A DNA stretch of 31,712 nt, from NCBI GenBank assembly GCA_049679965.1, contig JBAUGX010000190.1:1-31712 (forward strand). The letters are read 5' to 3'. The position numbers were made by a program, and so were the translations under genes. The notes under the pieces were generated by a model. The model searched no databases and was not told where the DNA came from. It was given only the letters and a program-made list of their open reading frames with translations. Below, one piece after another: positions 6,879 to 14,837 of this stretch; within the stretch, counting starts at the first letter, position 1; every line of letters begins with the position of its first letter. Source of the DNA: 2-12-FULL-65-11 sp049679965 (lineage in GTDB: Bacteria > Acidobacteriota > Vicinamibacteria > Vicinamibacterales > CAVVIG01).

Positions 6879-9152
6879 TCAGCACGGCAGTTCGATTGTA
6901 AAGCGTGTGCCGTGCGGCGCGTTGTCGTCGGCCTCGATGCTGCCGCCGTGCTCGGCGATGATGCGTCGCACGATCGCAAGCCCCAGGCCGCTGCCGCGTC
7001 CTTTCGTCGAATAGTACGGCAGGAACAGCTTCTCGCGCTCGGCGGCAGGGATGCCCGGACCGTCGTCGGCCACGACGACACGCACGACCCGGTTGGGGAG
7101 GTCCAGCTGCGTTTCGATGACAATCAGTCCACGACGATCCATGGCCTCGATCGCATTGTCGACCACGTTGATGATGACGCGTCGGATCTGTTCGGCGTCC
7201 AGGCGGACCAGCGGCAGGCTGGGAGCGAAGCGCTGCTCGATGCGCACGTCCGCGAAGATGCCGTTGTAGAGCGCCACCGTCTCGCTGATCAGCTGTCCGA
7301 GGTCGGTCGGCACCGTCTTGGGCGACGGCATACGGGCGAATTGGGAGAACTCGTCGACCAAGCCCTTGAGCGACTCGACCTCGCCGATGATCGTCTCGGT
7401 GCACTCATCGACGAGCGCCTTGACGGCGGGCGACGCGGCCTGGAAGTGTCGCCGGAGACGTCCGGCCGACAGCTGAATCGGCGTCAGCGGATTCTTGATT
7501 TCGTGCGCGAGCCGTCGCGCGACCTCGCGCCATGCCGCGACCTTCTGCGCACGGATGAGTGGCGTGACGTCATCAAAGACCAGCACGAGCCCCTCGGATG
7601 CGCCGCTCTCACCAATGAGCGCGGTCGCGACGACGGCCAGCCGTAGCTCCTGCCCCTCTCGCGGAATCGCAACCTCCTGAGGGGAGGGCTCGACCGCCAT
7701 GGGGCGATCAGCGCCGGCGATCAGAGCGCCCAGCGCTCGGAGATCGGGGCGATCGAACACGGCACGCGCGGGGTGCCCGACGATGCTGCGCGGCAGACTC
7801 AGCAGCCGGCTGGCGGCCGTGTTGATGGTCGCAATCGCGCCCGAAGTGTCGACAGACACGACGCCCGTCGCGATACGCTCCAGGATGGTCTCGACATACC
7901 GGCGCCGTTTCTCCACCTCGAGATGCTTCCGCTCAATCTCAAAGGTCGATCGTTCGAGCTTCCGGCGGCTCGTGGCCAGATCGCCGGCCATCGCATTGAA
8001 GGCCTCGACGAGCGCGCCAAACTCATCGTCGCCTTGCGGCTCGATGCGCTGGTCGAGGCGTCCCGCGCCAATCTCGCGGGCGGCGGCCGACAGCGCCACC
8101 ACCGGTCGCGTGATCCGCTTGGCCAGGTACGCGCCGGTCCATGTCGCGCCGACCAGAATCAGCAATGTGACCATGAGGAACCATGAGAGGTACATCCCGG
8201 TGAGCGGGCGCTGCTGCACCCGAAGCTGGTTGTAGCCCTCGAACGCCTGCGTCATGCGGCGCGACCGTGCCGCGAATTCACCGGCAACATGATCGGTGGC
8301 CACCACGACCCCGATGGCATGGCCGTCCGGGGAGCGGATCACGGCCGCCGCATGCAGGAGGTCGCCCAGTGCGCCGATCGTCTCGACTGACCGCGCATCG
8401 GTCAGCCCGCCAATCGCCTGTGCCGCGAGCCGATCGATCACGATCGCATCGCCGGCCGGCAACCCAGAGCCCGAGACGTCGACGATGCGCTCAAGAGTCG
8501 CCGCCGCCTCGGCCTCCGGTCCGACACGATACACGTCCAGCCGCCGTACACCGTGCAGCGCGAGTTCCGGCTCGAGCCGCTCGCGAACCGGGCTCGCATC
8601 GCCTGGGGTGAGTCCAGCCGACGACAGAGCGCCCGCGATGCGGCGGGCGTGATCGCCGACCAGCACCTGCCGCTCGTGATAATAGTCGCCGGCGATCTGA
8701 TTCGCCGACGAGAGCACGTCGGCCAACGGGACGTTGAACCAGCGATCGATGTTCGTGCGGATCAGTTCGCTGCCCACGATCAGCACGAGAATCGCGGGCA
8801 CGAGCGTCATCGCGAGCAGCAGCGCGACCAGTCGGCCGCGGAAGCGCGCAAACGGCAGCGCCCGCCGCCGCTCGACGATGAGCTTGATGACGTTGCGCGC
8901 CAGCAGGAACAGAAGCGCCGCGAGCATCGTCAGATCGGCCGCGGAGAGCGCGTACAACACGAACTCGGTGAGAAGGTCTGGCGTGAAGCGCGAGGTGCGG
9001 GCCAACACGGCCAGCATCGTTACAAAGAGGACCGTCAACGTGCCGATGCCAGTCAAAATGAGCCACGGGTTGTCGCGAAACCGCCGGCGAGCCTGTGTCG
9101 CAGGGGGAGACTGGCGTGATCGTGGTGGAGCAATCGACGTGAAGCCGGCCAT
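6879..9152 (-). CDS. ntrY: NtrY-like transmembrane sensor histidine kinase
   Basis: 757 residues. Three hydrophobic helices lie at about 28-50, 66-92 and 107-131. A periplasmic loop of about 190 residues leads to a fourth helix at 320-343, then HAMP (345-400), PAS (422-535), HisKA with phospho-acceptor H550 (RRLAHEIKNPLTP) and HATPase_c (650-757). The HATPase has N-box NVVDNAIEAM at 661-670, G1 box DDGPGIP and G2 box GLGLAI at 721-726. This architecture is typical of NtrY, which phosphorylates NtrX and has been linked to nitrogen, redox and envelope responses. The start ATG abuts heptad array D; the only ribosome-binding-like sequence is GGTGA close to the ATG. Confidence 0.92.
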   Translation of the reverse strand: MAGFTSIAPPRSRQSPPATQARRRFRDNPWLILTGIGTLTVLFVTMLAVLARTSRFTPDLLTEFVLYALSAADLTMLAALLFLLARNVIKLIVERRRALPFARFRGRLVALLLAMTLVPAILVLIVGSELIRTNIDRWFNVPLADVLSSANQIAGDYYHERQVLVGDHARRIAGALSSAGLTPGDASPVRERLEPELALHGVRRLDVYRVGPEAEAAATLERIVDVSGSGLPAGDAIVIDRLAAQAIGGLTDARSVETIGALGDLLHAAAVIRSPDGHAIGVVVATDHVAGEFAARSRRMTQAFEGYNQLRVQQRPLTGMYLSWFLMVTLLILVGATWTGAYLAKRITRPVVALSAAAREIGAGRLDQRIEPQGDDEFGALVEAFNAMAGDLATSRRKLERSTFEIERKHLEVEKRRRYVETILERIATGVVSVDTSGAIATINTAASRLLSLPRSIVGHPARAVFDRPDLRALGALIAGADRPMAVEPSPQEVAIPREGQELRLAVVATALIGESGASEGLVLVFDDVTPLIRAQKVAAWREVARRLAHEIKNPLTPIQLSAGRLRRHFQAASPAVKALVDECTETIIGEVESLKGLVDEFSQFARMPSPKTVPTDLGQLISETVALYNGIFADVRIEQRFAPSLPLVRLDAEQIRRVIINVVDNAIEAMDRRGLIVIETQLDLPNRVVRVVVADDGPGIPAAEREKLFLPYYSTKGRGSGLGLAIVRRIIAEHGGSIEADDNAPHGTRFTIELPC

Positions 9153-9153
9153 T

Positions 9154-9222
9154 CAGTCACCCGTCATCAGTCACCAGTCGGCAGTCGCAGTCGGCAGTCA
9201 GCAATCGGCAGTCAGTGGTCAC
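9154..9222. repeat. Heptad array D (CAGTCNN), ten units
   Basis: The core CAGTC starts at 9154, 9168, 9175, 9182, 9188, 9195 and 9209. Degenerate copies fill the missing 7-bp registers at 9161 (CCGTC), 9202 (CAATC) and 9216 (TGGTC). Only one step is 6 instead of 7. Ten units fill the whole spacer from the DUF4390 stop codon (9219-9221, inside the last unit) to one base before the ntrY-like start codon. Unlike arrays A, B and E it has essentially one orientation. Confidence 0.87.
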
Positions 9223-9758
9223 TGAACAAATGTGAAGGTCGCCCGTCCGAGGACGGCGCCCCGATCCCAGGGCCAGAGGAACCACGTGTTCCGCGGGCGC
9301 GCACGAGCCCGCACGCGCACGTAGTATTCCCCGTTGGCCTCCAGCACGGACGTGAGCGAGAGGGGCACGCGCTCGAACTCGGTCAGCCAGCGGCCCACAG
9401 CCCCTTCGTCCTCGGTCTGCGACGCTTCCGCTTTGCCGGCAAGCGTGCGCGACAATTGGTACTGCCGGGTCAGGTTGTCGAACCTTACGCTCGCCGTCAC
9501 GGTGACAGCCGCCATGGTCCGATCGAACCACGTCGCCGCAGCGCGCCGCAGTTCAACCTCGTACGAGAGGGTCGTCGGGAGGCCGCTCTGGATCGCGTCG
9601 CGGAGATCGGCCGAGAGGCCCACACCCAGGTCGAAGGACACCAGCACCTGGCCATCGCGCGCAATCGGCGTCACCAGCACGGGCGCGGCCTGCGCCTGCG
9701 CCAGGACGCCGACCGCCAGCCACAGAACGGCCACGCTCGCGGCAAGGCGGGTCTTCAT
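9219..9758 (-). CDS. DUF4390 domain protein, exported
   Basis: 179 residues with a signal peptide (MKTRLAASVAVLWLAVGVLAQAQA) and probable cleavage near residue 24. The mature part is beta-rich. It has the DUF4390-type features of an Asp/Leu-rich early strand (VSFDLGVGLSADLRDAIQSGLPTTL), a central VRFDNLTRQYQLSR segment and a C-terminal WFLWPWDRG motif. Function is unknown. In proteobacteria a DUF4390 gene is typically found next to ntrY, and the same neighbour is seen here. Translation overlaps nrdR by 4 nt. It is probably periplasmic and could act with the large extracytoplasmic loop of the kinase, which is inference from context only. Confidence 0.8.
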   Translation of the reverse strand: MKTRLAASVAVLWLAVGVLAQAQAAPVLVTPIARDGQVLVSFDLGVGLSADLRDAIQSGLPTTLSYEVELRRAAATWFDRTMAAVTVTASVRFDNLTRQYQLSRTLAGKAEASQTEDEGAVGRWLTEFERVPLSLTSVLEANGEYYVRVRARARPRNTWFLWPWDRGAVLGRATFTFVQ

Positions 9759-10213
9759 TCCTTCGCGCTGAGCAGATCTTTGAGCTCGGTCATGAACTCG
9801 CCAATATCGCGGAAGTGCCGGTAGACCGACGCGAACCGGACGTATGCCACCTTGTCGAGCGTCTTGAGCTCCTGCATGACGAACGCGCCGATGTCGGCCG
9901 TCGCGATCTCCTTCTCGGGTCGGTCCTGCAGCGTCGCTTCCACGCGATCGGCGATGGCTTCAAGCGACGCGACACTCACCGGACGCTTTTCACACGCCTT
10001 CAGGAGACCCGCCACAAGCTTCTGGCGCTCAAACCGCTCGCGCGTGCCGTCCTTCTTCACCACCATGTAGGGAATTTCGTCAATCCGCTCATAGCTGGTG
10101 AAGCGCTTGCCGCACCCCAAACACTCCCGACGCCGCCGAATGACCTCGCCTTCCTTGCTCTCGCGAGAATCGACGACCTTGTCCTCGAGATGACTGCAGT
10201 ACGGGCATTTCAC
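9755..10213 (-). CDS. nrdR: Transcriptional repressor NrdR
   Basis: 152 residues, the usual NrdR length. The N-terminal zinc ribbon has C3, C6, C31 and C34 (MKCPYCSH...CLGCGKRFTSYER). An ATP-cone occupies about 49-139 (VVKKDGTRERFERQKLVAGL onward). NrdR represses ribonucleotide reductase genes in response to dATP/ATP by binding NrdR boxes. No nrd gene is in the window, so it acts in trans. It starts 1 nt after the end of the flippase-like gene and overlaps DUF4390 by 4 nt, so it is mid-operon. Confidence 0.97.
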   Translation of the reverse strand: MKCPYCSHLEDKVVDSRESKEGEVIRRRRECLGCGKRFTSYERIDEIPYMVVKKDGTRERFERQKLVAGLLKACEKRPVSVASLEAIADRVEATLQDRPEKEIATADIGAFVMQELKTLDKVAYVRFASVYRHFRDIGEFMTELKDLLSAKE

Positions 10214-10214
10214 G

Positions 10215-11291
10215 TCAACCGACCTTCACCCTCTGCGGGTGCTTCTTGCCCGCGGCGGCCGCCCCCGCGCCGGGCGCCGCATCGGACCGATCGGCGAGCC
10301 GGCGCATGCCGGCCAGATTCAGTCCGACTTGAGCCGCAAAGAACAGGCCGAGCAACGAAGACGGTCCAAACGACAGCGCGTGGAGAACGATCGCCGCGCC
10401 GACGGCCCGTGTATCCGACACGCCATAGAACGCCGTGGCGGCGAGGCGAAACGCCGCGTGAAAGCCGCCCACGGCTCCGGGAGTCGGCACGGCCACGCCG
10501 AGGACCAGCACCGACATCAACAAAAACGTGCCGGTGAACGGCACAGGCAAACGAAACGCCAGGGCGACGAACCAGATACCGAGCGCGATCGACAACCACA
10601 ACGGAAAAGACCACGCCAGCGCAACCAGCAATCGACCGGGCCGCCGAATGACGCCCAGCCCGATCGCAAACCTCTCGGCCACTGCGGCGACAAGCCCTGC
10701 CAGGGCTGACGGCACCACGGCCTCGAGCCGCCTCAGCGTCCGACCCAGTCGAGCCGGATCCCCCGCCAACACGAACAGGACCACGAGAGCCCCGGCGGCG
10801 GCCACCGCCGCTGCCCCACCGACCCATTTCACGCCGGCAAACACCGCCGGGTTCGCGGCGCCCATGTCGCGCCCGAAGAAGAACACGAACGAAGCGAGGA
10901 GCACGAGTACCGTTACCGTGTCGAGCAGGCGCTCCAGGATAATGGTCGCGAACGCGCCGGTCGCGCTCAGCCCCTCGTGACGCGCGAGGAAGTAGGGGCG
11001 AATGACCTCACCCGCGCGCGCCGGCAGCAGCGTGTTGCCCGCAAAGCCCACCGCGGTCGCGCGAAAGGCGTTGCCGAACCGGGTGTGACCGAGCGGTTCG
11101 AGCAGATACTGCCAACGGAACGCCCGAATCGCCAGGTTGACAAACATCGTGACCAGCGACAGCGCGAGCCACCCGGGGCGGGCGCCGACAATCTCCCGCG
11201 TGACTCCCCGCAAGTCGACGTTGTACAGAAACAGGCCGAGAAGGGCCGCAGCCACCAGGAGGACGACAACGGTCCGTAGATGCGATCGCAT
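10215..11291 (-). CDS. Lysylphosphatidylglycerol synthase TM region / YbhN-like (UPF0104) membrane protein
   Basis: 358 residues with about eight hydrophobic helices. Family signatures are RAFRWQYLLEPLGH in the first third, GNTLLPARAGEVIRPYFLARHEG around residues 88-110, FATIILERLLDTVTVL after it, and PTPGAVGGFHAAF near residue 270. These belong to the flippase-like domain superfamily (AglD/MprF transmembrane region), implicated in lipid translocation. There is no C-terminal lysyl-transferase domain, so it is not a full MprF. It is the first gene of the minus-strand group leading through nrdR to ntrX, with 1 nt to nrdR. The transported lipid is unknown. Confidence 0.83.
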   Translation of the reverse strand: MRSHLRTVVVLLVAAALLGLFLYNVDLRGVTREIVGARPGWLALSLVTMFVNLAIRAFRWQYLLEPLGHTRFGNAFRATAVGFAGNTLLPARAGEVIRPYFLARHEGLSATGAFATIILERLLDTVTVLVLLASFVFFFGRDMGAANPAVFAGVKWVGGAAAVAAAGALVVLFVLAGDPARLGRTLRRLEAVVPSALAGLVAAVAERFAIGLGVIRRPGRLLVALAWSFPLWLSIALGIWFVALAFRLPVPFTGTFLLMSVLVLGVAVPTPGAVGGFHAAFRLAATAFYGVSDTRAVGAAIVLHALSFGPSSLLGLFFAAQVGLNLAGMRRLADRSDAAPGAGAAAAGKKHPQRVKVG

Positions 11292-11323
11292 GCCAGGTTG
11301 AACGCCTTCTACTATACCGCCAC

Positions 11324-11342
11324 GGTCCGCCCGAGGGCGGAC
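11324..11342. repeat. REP-like palindrome upstream of purC
   Basis: A 7-bp stem GTCCGCC / GGCGGAC closes over the tetraloop CGAG at 11325-11342. The 13-bp string GGTCCGCCCGAGG (11324-11336) recurs exactly inside purC at 12094-12106. It lies in the 133-nt divergent spacer between the flippase-like gene and purC. Confidence 0.6.
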
Positions 11343-11371
11343 GCGGCCGCCCGTTACCCCACATGTTGTTG

Positions 11372-11401
11372 TTGTCAGGCGGACGGCGGTCCCTGTAAGA
11401 T
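11372..11401 (+). promoter_or_regulatory. Sigma-70-type promoter for purC
   Basis: TTGTCA at 11372-11377 and TAAGAT at 11396-11401 are separated by 18 nt. The start of transcription would fall near 11408, giving a leader of about 20 nt to the preferred purC start codon. This is a match to consensus by eye only. Confidence 0.45.
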
Positions 11402-11430
11402 TCGACGGCTCCGCCGCACGAGGATTGCAG

Positions 11431-12348
11431 TTGCCGCTCGCCTCACCCGTTCTTCACACCACGCTCGCCGGCCGCGCGCCCGATCGACAGGGCAAGGTGA
11501 GAGATCTCTACGACTTCGACGACCGCCTGCTCATCGTCGCAACCGACCGGATCTCGGCGTTCGACTACGTTCTCGGCTCGGGCATTCCGGACAAAGGGAA
11601 GGTCCTCACGCAGCTCTCGGCATTCTGGTTCGAGCGCACACGCTCGATTGTCGCCAACCACATGCTGTCGACCGATCCGGCCACCTATCCGGCGGCCGCG
11701 GCAGGGGCTGCCGACTGGCTGGCGGGCCGATCGATGCTCGTCCGCCGGACTGAGCCGCTGCCGATTGAGTGCGTGGCGCGCGGCTACCTGTCCGGGTCGG
11801 CCTGGAAGGACTACGTCGCGACCGGCGAGGTCTGCGGCATTCGACTGCCGGCGCAACTGCGCGAGTCCGACAAGCTGCCCCGGCCGATCTTCACGCCCGC
11901 CACCAAGGCCCAGACCGGGCACGACCTCAACATCAGCGAGGCAGAAGCGGCCGACCTCGTGGGCCCGCGCGTCCTCGCTCGGGCGCGCGAGTTGACGCTC
12001 CGGCTGTACGCGGAAGGTGCCGCGCACGCCGAATCGCACGGGATCATCGTCGCGGACACCAAGTTCGAGTTCGGCCTTCTCGTCGAGGGGGGCGGTCCGC
12101 CCGAGGACCGCCTGATCGTGATCGACGAGATGCTGACGCCCGACTCGTCCCGCTTCTGGCCCCTCCAGGGCTACCAGCCCGGCGCCGCGCAACCAAGCTT
12201 CGACAAGCAGTTCGTGCGCGACTACCTCGAACGCATTCGCTGGAACAAGCAACCGCCGGTCCCCTCGCTGTCAGACGACGTGGTGGCGAAGACCCGAGAG
12301 AAGTATCTCGAAGCGTTCACCCGCCTGACCGGCCGTCCCCTGCCATGA
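11431..12348 (+). CDS. purC: Phosphoribosylaminoimidazole-succinocarboxamide synthase
   Basis: 305-residue SAICAR synthetase, the ATP-dependent step joining aspartate to CAIR in purine synthesis. Signatures seen are GKVRDLYDF, ATDRISAFDYVLGSGIPDKG, PIECVARGYLSGSAWKDY and DEMLTPDSSRFWP. There is no ATG start. TTG at 11425 is directly touching the AGGA motif, whereas TTG at 11431 has AGGA (11421-11424) at a normal 6-nt spacing, so I prefer 11431. Between FEFGLLVE and RLIVIDE there are about seven extra residues (GGGPPED) not usual in the family. The DNA there is a perfect 8-bp-stem palindrome of the local REP-like family. The stop overlaps the start of the Fis-type gene (ATGA). Confidence 0.95.
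   Translation: MPLASPVLHTTLAGRAPDRQGKVRDLYDFDDRLLIVATDRISAFDYVLGSGIPDKGKVLTQLSAFWFERTRSIVANHMLSTDPATYPAAAAGAADWLAGRSMLVRRTEPLPIECVARGYLSGSAWKDYVATGEVCGIRLPAQLRESDKLPRPIFTPATKAQTGHDLNISEAEAADLVGPRVLARARELTLRLYAEGAAHAESHGIIVADTKFEFGLLVEGGGPPEDRLIVIDEMLTPDSSRFWPLQGYQPGAAQPSFDKQFVRDYLERIRWNKQPPVPSLSDDVVAKTREKYLEAFTRLTGRPLP
12091..12112. repeat. REP-like palindrome inside purC
   Basis: Perfect stem GGCGGTCC (12091-12098) and GGACCGCC (12105-12112) around a 6-nt loop. It has the same size and stem style as the intergenic palindromes at 13055-13106 and 25449-25469, and shares 13 identical bases with the one at 11324. It encodes the extra GGGPPED-like residues of PurC without breaking the frame. Confidence 0.65.
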
Positions 12349-12557
12349 TCTCGGACCGACTGGAGAAGCTCATCGAAGAGATGGTGGATCGGGGTGTCCA
12401 CTTCGAAGATGCGGTCCACGAATTCGAGAAGCGCTTTATCGCGCGCGTCCTCGGATCCTGCGACGGCAGCCTGACGAAAACGGCTGACACGCTGGGGATC
12501 CACCGCAACACGCTCAGCCGCAAGATGGCCGAGCACAAGATCCGCCGGCGCACCTGA
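12345..12557 (+). CDS. Small Fis-type helix-turn-helix DNA-binding protein
   Basis: 70-residue protein consisting essentially of a Fis-type domain. There is an N-terminal helix pair (DRLEKLIEEMVDRGV, DAVHEFEKRFIARVL) and a helix-turn-helix at residues 42-63 (SLTKTADTLGIHRNTLSRKM). This matches the C-terminal DNA-binding module of NtrC-type regulators with no receiver or AAA+ part. The ATG at 12345 overlaps the purC TGA (ATGA), so it is translationally coupled to purC and co-transcribed. Its role is unknown; it may be a nucleoid-type or local regulator. The end coincides with the beginning of the groESL promoter spacer. Confidence 0.85.
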   Translation: MISDRLEKLIEEMVDRGVHFEDAVHEFEKRFIARVLGSCDGSLTKTADTLGIHRNTLSRKMAEHKIRRRT

Positions 12558-12618
12558 CGACTTTCGGCGCAGGCTCCCCTCCCGGACACCACGACCCGCT
12601 GGCTCTGGCAGTCACCCA

Positions 12619-12646
12619 TTGACACTGCTGATCGGTGACATATAAT
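12619..12646 (+). promoter_or_regulatory. Consensus sigma-70 promoter of groES-groEL
   Basis: A perfect TTGACA (12619-12624) and a perfect TATAAT (12641-12646) are separated by 16 nt. The last T of the -10 is the first base of the CIRCE operator, so the transcription start (about 12653) would lie inside the operator and repressor binding would block RNA polymerase directly. Confidence 0.85.
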
Positions 12647-12672
12647 TGGCACTCGAGAAGGGCGACTGCTAA
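12646..12672 (+). promoter_or_regulatory. CIRCE operator (HrcA binding site)
   Basis: Left half TTGGCACTC (12646-12654), spacer of exactly 9 nt, right half GACTGCTAA (12664-12672). The CIRCE consensus is TTAGCACTC-N9-GAGTGCTAA, so each half-site has one mismatch. CIRCE is bound by HrcA, which represses chaperonin genes until heat shock. hrcA itself is not in the window. Confidence 0.85.
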
Positions 12673-12742
12673 TCGCCCAATCGGAGCGATCTTCAGGTTA
12701 TCCGGAAGGATTTCCACACTTACCGCAGACGGAGCACAGAGC

Positions 12743-13054
12743 ATGAACGTCAGACCACTGCACGACCGCATCATCGTTCAACGCCTCGACGAAGGCGAAC
12801 AGCGCATCGGGGGCATCATCATCCCCGACAGCGCCAAAGAAAAACCGCAGCAGGGCAAGGTCATCGCCGCCGGCAACGGCAAGGTCAAGGACGATGGCAA
12901 GCGCATCCCGCTCGACGTGAAGGCGGGCGACCTCATCCTGTTCGGCAAGTACTCCGGCCAGGAAATCAAGCTCGACGGCGAGGAATTCCTCATCCTGCGG
13001 GAGGACGAGGTCCTGGCCGTCATCGAAGGCGCGAGCGACAAGAAGAAGAAGTAG
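12743..13054 (+). CDS. groES: Co-chaperonin GroES
   Basis: 103-residue GroES, the lid of the GroEL chamber. It begins MNVRPLHDRIIVQRLDE and contains the mobile loop (EQRIGGIIIPDSAKEKPQQG), GKVIAAGNGK and the closing LREDEVLAVIE. The ATG at 12743 is preceded by GGAG at 12731-12734. The reading frame extends further upstream, but that part covers the promoter and CIRCE and is not coding. The C-terminus has a short lysine tail (DKKKK) not present in the shortest homologues. First gene of the HrcA-type groESL operon. Confidence 0.97.
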   Translation: MNVRPLHDRIIVQRLDEGEQRIGGIIIPDSAKEKPQQGKVIAAGNGKVKDDGKRIPLDVKAGDLILFGKYSGQEIKLDGEEFLILREDEVLAVIEGASDKKKK

Positions 13055-13076
13055 GCCGGGCCTTATCAGGCCCGGC
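13055..13076. repeat. Hairpin 1 in the groES-groEL spacer
   Basis: Perfect 8-bp stem GCCGGGCC / GGCCCGGC with a 6-nt loop TTATCA, beginning on the base after the groES stop codon. There is no following T-run, so it is not a standard intrinsic terminator. It is paired with a second hairpin of identical geometry 8 nt downstream. Confidence 0.75.
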
Positions 13077-13084
13077 TGCAGGTT

Positions 13085-13106
13085 GGCGGACCACATAAGG
13101 TCCGCC
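13085..13106. repeat. Hairpin 2 in the groES-groEL spacer (GGCGGACC stem)
   Basis: Perfect 8-bp stem GGCGGACC / GGTCCGCC with a 6-nt loop ACATAA, ending 4 nt before the AGGAGA ribosome binding site of groEL (13111-13116). The same stem sequence occurs in the pckA leader at 25449-25469. Confidence 0.75.
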
Positions 13107-13124
13107 CTACAGGAGACGAGAGCA

Positions 13125-14754
<1,630 letters not shown>

Positions 14755-14756
<2 letters not shown>

Positions 14757-14796
14757 AGGGAAAAGTTAGAAGTCAAAAGTCAGAACTGGAAATGAA
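14755..14796. repeat. Heptad array C (AAAGTYA), six units
   Basis: 7-bp units start at 14755, 14762, 14769, 14776, 14783 and 14790, including AAAGTTA, GAAGTCA and AAAGTCA. The word is the same as in array B at 5410-5488, including the identical units AAAGTTA and AAAGTCA. The first unit overlaps the groEL stop codon. The array ends 1 nt before the terminator hairpin. Confidence 0.85.
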
Positions 14797-14797
14797 C

Positions 14798-14834
14798 AAG
14801 GGCCCGGAGGGGAGAGATCCTCGCCGGGCCTTTT
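14798..14834. terminator. Bidirectional intrinsic terminator between groEL and tonB
   Basis: AAGGGCCCGG (14798-14807) pairs with CCGGGCC plus flanking bases (14824-14830). It is followed on the plus strand by TTTT and preceded by AAG, which reads as a T-rich end on the minus strand. It lies between the convergent groEL and tonB genes, whose stop codons are 14756 and 14838. Confidence 0.75.
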
Positions 14835-14837
14835 CTC

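Noticed and set aside
6875..7123. Upstream extension of the ntrX-like gene by 83 codons
   Set aside because: The extension overlaps the kinase's ATPase domain coding region and reads as Ser/Arg-rich shadow sequence; the receiver domain begins at ATG 6874.
11425..11430. First TTG as purC start
   Set aside because: The AGGA motif touches this codon, leaving no spacing; the TTG six bases further has normal spacing.
13055..13106. Terminator between groES and groEL
   Set aside because: Both hairpins lack a T-run and groEL has no own promoter that I can see; the pair is better treated as REP-like or regulatory hairpins.
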